Position numbers and translations under genes: made by a program. The notes under the pieces are model-generated. The model was given only the letters and a program-made list of their open reading frames with translations. It was not told the DNA's origin and searched no databases. Shown piece by piece: positions 15,295 through 18,954 of a stretch of 18,954 nt of DNA; position 1 is the first letter of the stretch; each line of letters opens with the position of its first letter. Source of the DNA: Candidatus Heimdallarchaeota archaeon (lineage in GTDB: Archaea; Asgardarchaeota; Heimdallarchaeia; Heimdallarchaeales; Heimdallarchaeaceae); NCBI GenBank assembly GCA_016839875.1, contig JAEOTK010000262.1, positions 1 to 18,954 of the forward strand, given 5' to 3'.

Positions 15295-15831
15295 TCAGTA
15301 ATACTTTTCTCTTAGTATTTCATAGAGGGTTCTTTCTTCTAATTCTTGATTTTGAAGAGCCATTCCAAATTCTTTTTGAGTATATTTTACTTCTGTTAAA
15401 AGTTCTCTAAATTCATCGTAATTGAGTTTATTAATAACCTCGCGTTTGAGTTCTTTTAGAGAATCTAAATATAAGATATATACTTTCTTGACTTGATTTT
15501 TTGCAAGAATAAGTTTTGTAAATTCCACTACGTCGTTAGTGTCCTCAGGCTCTAGGTAATGATGACCTTGATAAAGAATGCCATCTTGATTTCTCTTCAA
15601 ATCCTCAAATAACTTGTAAATCTGGGTGCACAACAAACAATCGCTATACTCCGGTTTTTTGTCTCGGTAGGTCAACTTGTGATAAAAGTGATAATCAAAA
15701 TCAACATACATCTTTCTCCCTGACAAAGAGATATCTCGTATTGATTGTTTTTCTTGATTTCTCCATCCATCTTGTGCCATGATTAGAATACAAAAGTGCT
15801 CATATGTTCCCATTTTTTGCTTTTTTGACAT
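15295..15831 (-). CDS. Hypothetical protein of 178 residues, operon member
   Basis: No known family recognised. The protein is soluble, with no signal peptide or membrane segment. It starts with a beta-like stretch (YEHFCILIMAQDGWRN), includes a CLLC pair (YSDCLLCTQIYKLFEDL), an acidic PEDTNDVVEF segment, and a helix-rich C-terminus with alternating charge (QNQELEERTLYEILREK). A perfect GAGGAG site 5 nt before the ATG shows it is a real gene. It begins 30 nt after the end of the phosphotransferase-like gene, which makes an operon with that gene very likely. Its stop is 73 nt before the corrinoid gene, so transcription may continue into the methyltransferase cluster. Possibly lineage-restricted. 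Confidence 0.7.
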   Translation of the reverse strand: MSKKQKMGTYEHFCILIMAQDGWRNQEKQSIRDISLSGRKMYVDFDYHFYHKLTYRDKKPEYSDCLLCTQIYKLFEDLKRNQDGILYQGHHYLEPEDTNDVVEFTKLILAKNQVKKVYILYLDSLKELKREVINKLNYDEFRELLTEVKYTQKEFGMALQNQELEERTLYEILREKYY

Positions 15832-15836
15832 AGTTT

Positions 15837-15842
15837 CTCCTC
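15837..15842 (-). promoter_or_regulatory. Strong Shine-Dalgarno site of the 178-residue gene
   Basis: GAGGAG on the minus strand, 5 nt before ATG 15831, in a 30-nt gap between two genes. It is among the clearest ribosome-binding sites in the window. Confidence 0.7.
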
Positions 15843-15861
15843 AAATCAACTGCTCATTTCT

Positions 15862-16803
15862 CTAAATTAATTTTTCAACTCTTTCTTTTGCTGATAGATA
15901 TTTCTTCTTCTGATTTGATTCACTAAAGAATGCTAAAGCTCCTAATCCTATGTAGAGTCTATAACATCTTATCCTTTCATCATAATTGATGATTTCTTCA
16001 TCACTAATCTTCTCAAAGATTCTTTTGTAGATTTTACGATAGTTGTTCTCTTGTACGAATCCCCAGAAATCAAGCCAAGCGATATCATAAACAAAATCCC
16101 CAAACATTGAATGCTCCCAATCAATTACTCCAGTAATTTTGCCTTGAGGGATTGCTAAGACATTGTCATAACCATAGTCACCGTGCACAAGATATCGTTT
16201 TTCTGAACTGTACTCCAATAATTCTTCTATTTCTTTAGAAAGTGTTTGATGAAGCTCTTTTTCGAAGATCCCATTAGAGAAGACTTTGTTCCAATACACT
16301 TTCTGACCTTTAATAAAATCTAATACGTAATTCTTCCATGATTTATAAGAGGTCTGTTCAAACTTACTCCACTTACCAAAATTCTTAGTATCAGAGATAT
16401 CTACTCTATGAATTTTGATTAACATCCTAATTACAAATGGATCGATAATCTTAAGCTCAGAGTATCTGTAATCTGTGAGAATCTTACCCTCAACTTTTTC
16501 ACTTATACAATAATATAATCTGTTGTTTTCGTTTTCTTGAAACAATCCTATATCAAATATTCTTGGAATAGGGATAGAATTATCTTTTTCTTTTATGCTT
16601 TCATAAGCCATTAGTTCTTTTTCAAATTGCTTTCGAGTATCTCGGATCTTAATTACATGACTCTGACCACGAATATCATAAGAAAACGCTTGCGAAAACT
16701 CCCCACCTTTTAAGAATTTTAGGTTGTCAACTTTGAAATCAAATTTCTTATCCAAGAACTTTTTTACATTCTCAGGATCAATTACAGTTTTCGAAGTCGA
16801 CAT
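15862..16803 (-). CDS. Aminoglycoside phosphotransferase (APH) family kinase-fold protein
   Basis: This 313-residue protein has the small-molecule kinase fold (phosphotransferase enzyme family, Pfam APH). The N-lobe includes GGEFSQAF (33-40) as nucleotide loop and HVIKIR with K52 as the ATP-contacting lysine. The Brenner motif VHGDYGYDN gives catalytic D209 and N214. GVIDWEHSMFGD gives the metal-binding D228. The segment after it (FVYDIAWLDFW) resembles the hygromycin phosphotransferase group. All catalytic residues look intact. The family also contains choline, homoserine and methylthioribose kinases, so an antibiotic target should not be assumed. A TATA-like element at 16823-16836 lies about 27 nt upstream, predicting a leaderless transcript. 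It heads a minus-strand unit followed by the 178-residue gene and possibly the split methionine synthase genes. Confidence 0.85.
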   Translation of the reverse strand: MSTSKTVIDPENVKKFLDKKFDFKVDNLKFLKGGEFSQAFSYDIRGQSHVIKIRDTRKQFEKELMAYESIKEKDNSIPIPRIFDIGLFQENENNRLYYCISEKVEGKILTDYRYSELKIIDPFVIRMLIKIHRVDISDTKNFGKWSKFEQTSYKSWKNYVLDFIKGQKVYWNKVFSNGIFEKELHQTLSKEIEELLEYSSEKRYLVHGDYGYDNVLAIPQGKITGVIDWEHSMFGDFVYDIAWLDFWGFVQENNYRKIYKRIFEKISDEEIINYDERIRCYRLYIGLGALAFFSESNQKKKYLSAKERVEKLI

Positions 16804-16822
16804 TGTTGTGCGGGAGAGATTT

Positions 16823-16836
16823 GATTTTATTTATTG
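16823..16836 (-). promoter_or_regulatory. TATA-like element of the APH-family gene unit
   Basis: CAATAAATAAAATC on the minus strand is centred about 27 nt before ATG 16803, so the transcript would start at or next to the start codon. No Shine-Dalgarno site precedes this ATG, consistent with leaderless translation. Confidence 0.45.
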
Positions 16837-16879
16837 TTTTCTATGAAGATGTGAATCTGGTTAAAAATCTATCCGAAAT

Positions 16880-16890
16880 TATTTTTAAGT
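16880..16890 (+). promoter_or_regulatory. TATA-like element and SD of the Kelch gene
   Basis: TATTTTTAAGT lies about 37 nt before ATG 16923 on the plus strand. GAGGT at 16912-16916 then lies 6 nt before the ATG. The predicted leader is about 10-15 nt and just includes the ribosome-binding site. Confidence 0.35.
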
Positions 16891-16922
16891 CAAATAGAAG
16901 AATAATCTTTTGAGGTTATTTT

Positions 16923-18398
16923 ATGAGAAAAAGAAAATTTCTAGCAATTTCAGTTGTAATAATATTCACTTTGTGTTTATCAACTACTAACATTGTTAAC
17001 ACAAATGCTCAAATCATAGATTCATGGACTTGGATATCAGGAAGTGACACAAGAAACGAGCTTGCTGTTTATGGTGTAAAAGGAGTTGAAGATCCCTTGA
17101 ATAGACCTGGTGCGAGACAAAGCGCAGCAACATGGATAGACAATGATGGCAACTTCTGGCTTTATGGTGGTATGGGATATAATAATGATACCACAGTGGG
17201 AATTCTAGGTGATTTGTGGAAATACAGTATTTCTAGTCATAATTGGGTGTGGATAGCAGGCTCTCACTTAATTAATCAAGTAGGAGTTCATACAGCTAGA
17301 GGGGATTTCAATGTGAACAATCATCCTGGAAGTAGAAGGTACTGCAGTTCCACAATTGATAAGAGTGGTCACTTTTGGATTTTCGGAGGAGAAACATCTA
17401 CTGGTGCAAAAAGAGGTGATTTGTGGTGTTACAATACCACTGTAAATGCTTGGGCCTGGATAGCAGGAAATGATGTTGATGATTATATCGGTAATTTCTC
17501 GACTTACAGAGTATACGAATTCTATAACCGTCCTCCCGCAAGGCATGGCTGTTCTATGTGGGATGGCATCTTCCATGATATTATCTATGTTTTTGGTGGG
17601 TATGATTATTCTTCATCACATAGAAATGATTTATGGGCATATAGTCTTGAATTGGATAACTGGGCATGGGTGTCGGGAAGTAATTTGACAAACATAAATG
17701 GTGTTTATGGTCCAATTGGAGATGAACACTCATCTTATTACCCAGGATCAAGAGCAGGAATGTCAAGTTGGATTACAAAGGATGGATACATGTGGATTTT
17801 TGGAGGTTATGGTAGGGATTCAGTTGGTACTCTAAGTTATCTAAATGATTTATGGAAATACAATGTTACGGAAGATGCATGGGCTTGGATGTCTGGAAGC
17901 AATTATACTGACCAAGCTGGTACATATGGAATAAAAGGGAATTATGGATCTTTATATACGCCAGGAGCAAGAAGTACAAGCCCCTCTTGTGTAGATAGCT
18001 TTGGAAATTTAATTCTTTTTGGAGGTACAGCAGGAATGGGTATTAGAAATAATGATCTTTGGCAATACAATTCAACTCAGAATAAATGGAGATGGATATC
18101 AGGAAATCACACGTTTAATGTTCCTGGTAACTATGGTACAAAAGGTATAACAGATTTATCTTCATTTCCAGGAGCAAGACAACATTCTTCAATTCAATGT
18201 GCTAGTAATGGAGAAATTTGGCTATTTGGTGGATATGGGCTTGCTAATGATGCAAATACGGGATATATAAATGATTTATGGATTTATGTCCCATTAGATC
18301 TTGTAATCATCAATGAATTCAATAAAATAAGCTTAGTACCAATAACCTTGTTTGCGAGTCTCATACTTGCTTTAATAATTAAAAGAAGAAAGAAATAA
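16923..18398 (+). CDS. Secreted, membrane-anchored Kelch-repeat beta-propeller protein
   Basis: This 491-residue protein has a signal peptide at residues about 5-29 (cut possibly after TNAQ) and a C-terminal membrane segment at about 469-486 ending KRRKK, so the propeller faces outward. Between them are six repeats of 69-73 residues starting at W35, W108, W177, W247, W320 and W389. Each reads roughly W-x-W-I-x-G-S, then G-x-Y-G-x-x-G, P-G-A-R, D-x-x-G-x-x-W-x-F-G-G, and ends N-D-L-W-x-Y. The GG and NDLW parts match the Kelch/galactose-oxidase propeller blade, so a six-bladed propeller is expected. The copper ligands and Tyr-Cys cofactor of galactose oxidase are not recognisable. A binding or adhesion role is more likely than catalysis, but ligand and partner are unknown. 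It stands alone, divergent from the APH gene. Confidence 0.88.
   Translation: MRKRKFLAISVVIIFTLCLSTTNIVNTNAQIIDSWTWISGSDTRNELAVYGVKGVEDPLNRPGARQSAATWIDNDGNFWLYGGMGYNNDTTVGILGDLWKYSISSHNWVWIAGSHLINQVGVHTARGDFNVNNHPGSRRYCSSTIDKSGHFWIFGGETSTGAKRGDLWCYNTTVNAWAWIAGNDVDDYIGNFSTYRVYEFYNRPPARHGCSMWDGIFHDIIYVFGGYDYSSSHRNDLWAYSLELDNWAWVSGSNLTNINGVYGPIGDEHSSYYPGSRAGMSSWITKDGYMWIFGGYGRDSVGTLSYLNDLWKYNVTEDAWAWMSGSNYTDQAGTYGIKGNYGSLYTPGARSTSPSCVDSFGNLILFGGTAGMGIRNNDLWQYNSTQNKWRWISGNHTFNVPGNYGTKGITDLSSFPGARQHSSIQCASNGEIWLFGGYGLANDANTGYINDLWIYVPLDLVIINEFNKISLVPITLFASLILALIIKRRKK
17025..18293 (+). repeat. Six tandem coding repeats (Kelch-like blades, 69-73 codons each)
   Basis: The repeats are clear at protein level and weaker in DNA. 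Each starts with a codon block for W-x-W-[IVM]-[SA]-G-[SN], for example tggatatcagg near 17031 and again near 18095. Period is 207-219 nt. DNA divergence between copies suggests old duplication, not recent expansion. Confidence 0.8.
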
Positions 18399-18415
18399 TC
18401 TTCTTTCTTTTTTTT
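18386..18415 (+). terminator. Hairpin plus T-run at the end of the Kelch gene
   Basis: AAGAAAGAA (18386-18394) pairs with TTCTTTCTT (18401-18409) around the 6-nt loop ATAATC, and six T follow. The stop codon lies in the loop. The stem is purely A/G against T/C and has few G-C pairs, so it is weak. In archaea the T-run alone may be enough for termination. It lies between convergent genes. Confidence 0.4.
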
Positions 18416-18954
18416 AACATTCAAAGGTTAATTTATCGCCAACCATGAATGGTTTCACTATTTCTTTTCCAAAACGCTTTTCATAGAATTTTAAAGCAAT
18501 TTTTCCTGTACAATGACTGAAATAAAGCAAAGGTTTGTCATACTTCTCCTCAAGTATTTTTGCTACGTATTCTAAGTCTGATTCTGTTCTCAAAGCTACA
18601 AGATGTGTTCCGCCAATAATAGAAATAATCTTGTCTTCTGGATAAAATTCCTTTGCTCTTGCACAAATGTTCAATACACCAGAATGACCGCATCCAAGAA
18701 TAAGAACAATTCCTTCTTTGGTTTTTAACACGAGAGAAAGATCATCTAACTGAAAATCTTTGACATATTTTCTTCCTTCTTTCATTTTCAATTTATCTGT
18801 GGTAGAATCTTTTTCTTTTCTATCAGCGATTTCTCCTGTAGTTTTCAGATAAGGTGTGATCTCATAAGGTTCGGTTGTGGATTCGAGAATCATCATTTCC
18901 TGTAATTCTTTTGGTAGTTTAGGAAAACCATAATTATACATTCGATATTTTAGG
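18414..18954 (-). CDS. Metallo-beta-lactamase-fold protein, DHPMP synthase-like (N-terminus outside window)
   Basis: The frame is open from the stop at 18414 to the right window edge, so the gene is 5'-truncated by the window. An internal ATG at 18941 should not be taken as the start. About 180 C-terminal residues are seen. They match the C-terminal half of the COG1237 group of metallo-beta-lactamase-fold proteins, named after a ribofuranosyl-aminobenzene phosphate synthase (dihydropterin, methanopterin-related). Matches are a TTGEIADR segment, DDLSLVLKTKEGIVLILGCGHSG with the metal-binding histidine of GCGHSGVLN, and GGTHL with a second histidine. The HxHxDH motif should be in the missing part. 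Most members are of unproven function, so the pterin role is tentative. Confidence 0.8.
   Translation of the reverse strand, partial: LKYRMYNYGFPKLPKELQEMMILESTTEPYEITPYLKTTGEIADRKEKDSTTDKLKMKEGRKYVKDFQLDDLSLVLKTKEGIVLILGCGHSGVLNICARAKEFYPEDKIISIIGGTHLVALRTESDLEYVAKILEEKYDKPLLYFSHCTGKIALKFYEKRFGKEIVKPFMVGDKLTFEC

Noticed and set aside
15862..16803. Acquired antibiotic resistance gene (hygromycin phosphotransferase)
   Set aside because: Only family-level motifs match. Base composition is like the neighbours, no mobile element is nearby, and the fold covers many metabolic kinases.
16923..18398. Galactose oxidase
   Set aside because: Kelch-like blades are present, but no copper-ligand or Tyr-Cys cofactor pattern could be recognised.
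18414..18941. Complete small 175-residue gene starting at 18941
   Set aside because: The frame stays open to the window edge, and the family needs an N-terminal HxHxDH part, so this is an internal methionine of a longer gene.

Overview
The window is AT-rich, compact DNA with gene signals that look archaeal. First genes of transcription units have TATA-like boxes about 24-40 nt before the start codon, so leaders would be very short or absent. Genes inside operons, and a few others, carry clear Shine-Dalgarno sites (GAGGAG, GAGGT, GGAG). Exported proteins have an N-terminal hydrophobic segment and often a C-terminal membrane anchor ending in basic residues. The gene content (MttB-like methyltransferase, split corrinoid methionine synthase, membrane-anchored solute-binding protein, secreted Kelch and transglutaminase-like proteins) suits an anaerobic archaeon, possibly of the Asgard group. 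That placement is inference, since no rRNA or other marker gene is present. I saw no tRNA, rRNA, CRISPR array or insertion sequence, and no gene-free stretch longer than about 160 bases.

Layout. 1-2065 (minus): a carbohydrate-type ABC importer operon, with a solute-binding protein followed by a MalF-like permease that runs off the left edge and carries an extracellular FN3-like domain. 2184-3203 (plus): a membrane-anchored protein with two tandem sulfite-oxidase-fold domains that appear to lack the molybdenum-ligand cysteine. 3360-7023 (plus): two half-transporters of a heterodimeric ABC exporter, the first with a degenerate Walker B. 7026-8363 (minus): a surface-anchored transglutaminase-like protein. 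8421-10337 (minus): a multi-pass membrane protein fused to an alpha/beta-hydrolase, preceded by a small coiled-coil ORF.

10416-15221 is the metabolic core. An MttB-family methyltransferase without pyrrolysine (minus) shares a promoter gap with a divergent alpha/alpha-toroid protein (plus). Then come three minus-strand genes: a corrinoid protein, a homocysteine S-methyltransferase and a B12-dependent methionine synthase activation-domain protein. Together these three make a methionine synthase split into pieces, with no pterin (folate) methyl-donor domain. The most interesting reading is that the MttB homologue demethylates a quaternary or tertiary amine onto the corrinoid protein, the Hcy protein passes the methyl group to homocysteine, and the activation protein rescues oxidised cobalamin with AdoMet. 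This would be a B12-dependent amine:homocysteine methyl-transfer route.

15295-16803 (minus): an aminoglycoside-phosphotransferase-fold kinase and an unrecognised 178-residue protein, directly upstream of and possibly cotranscribed with the split methionine synthase. 16923-18398 (plus): a secreted, C-terminally anchored protein with six long Kelch-like repeats. 18414-18954 (minus): the C-terminal part of a metallo-beta-lactamase-fold protein running off the right edge.
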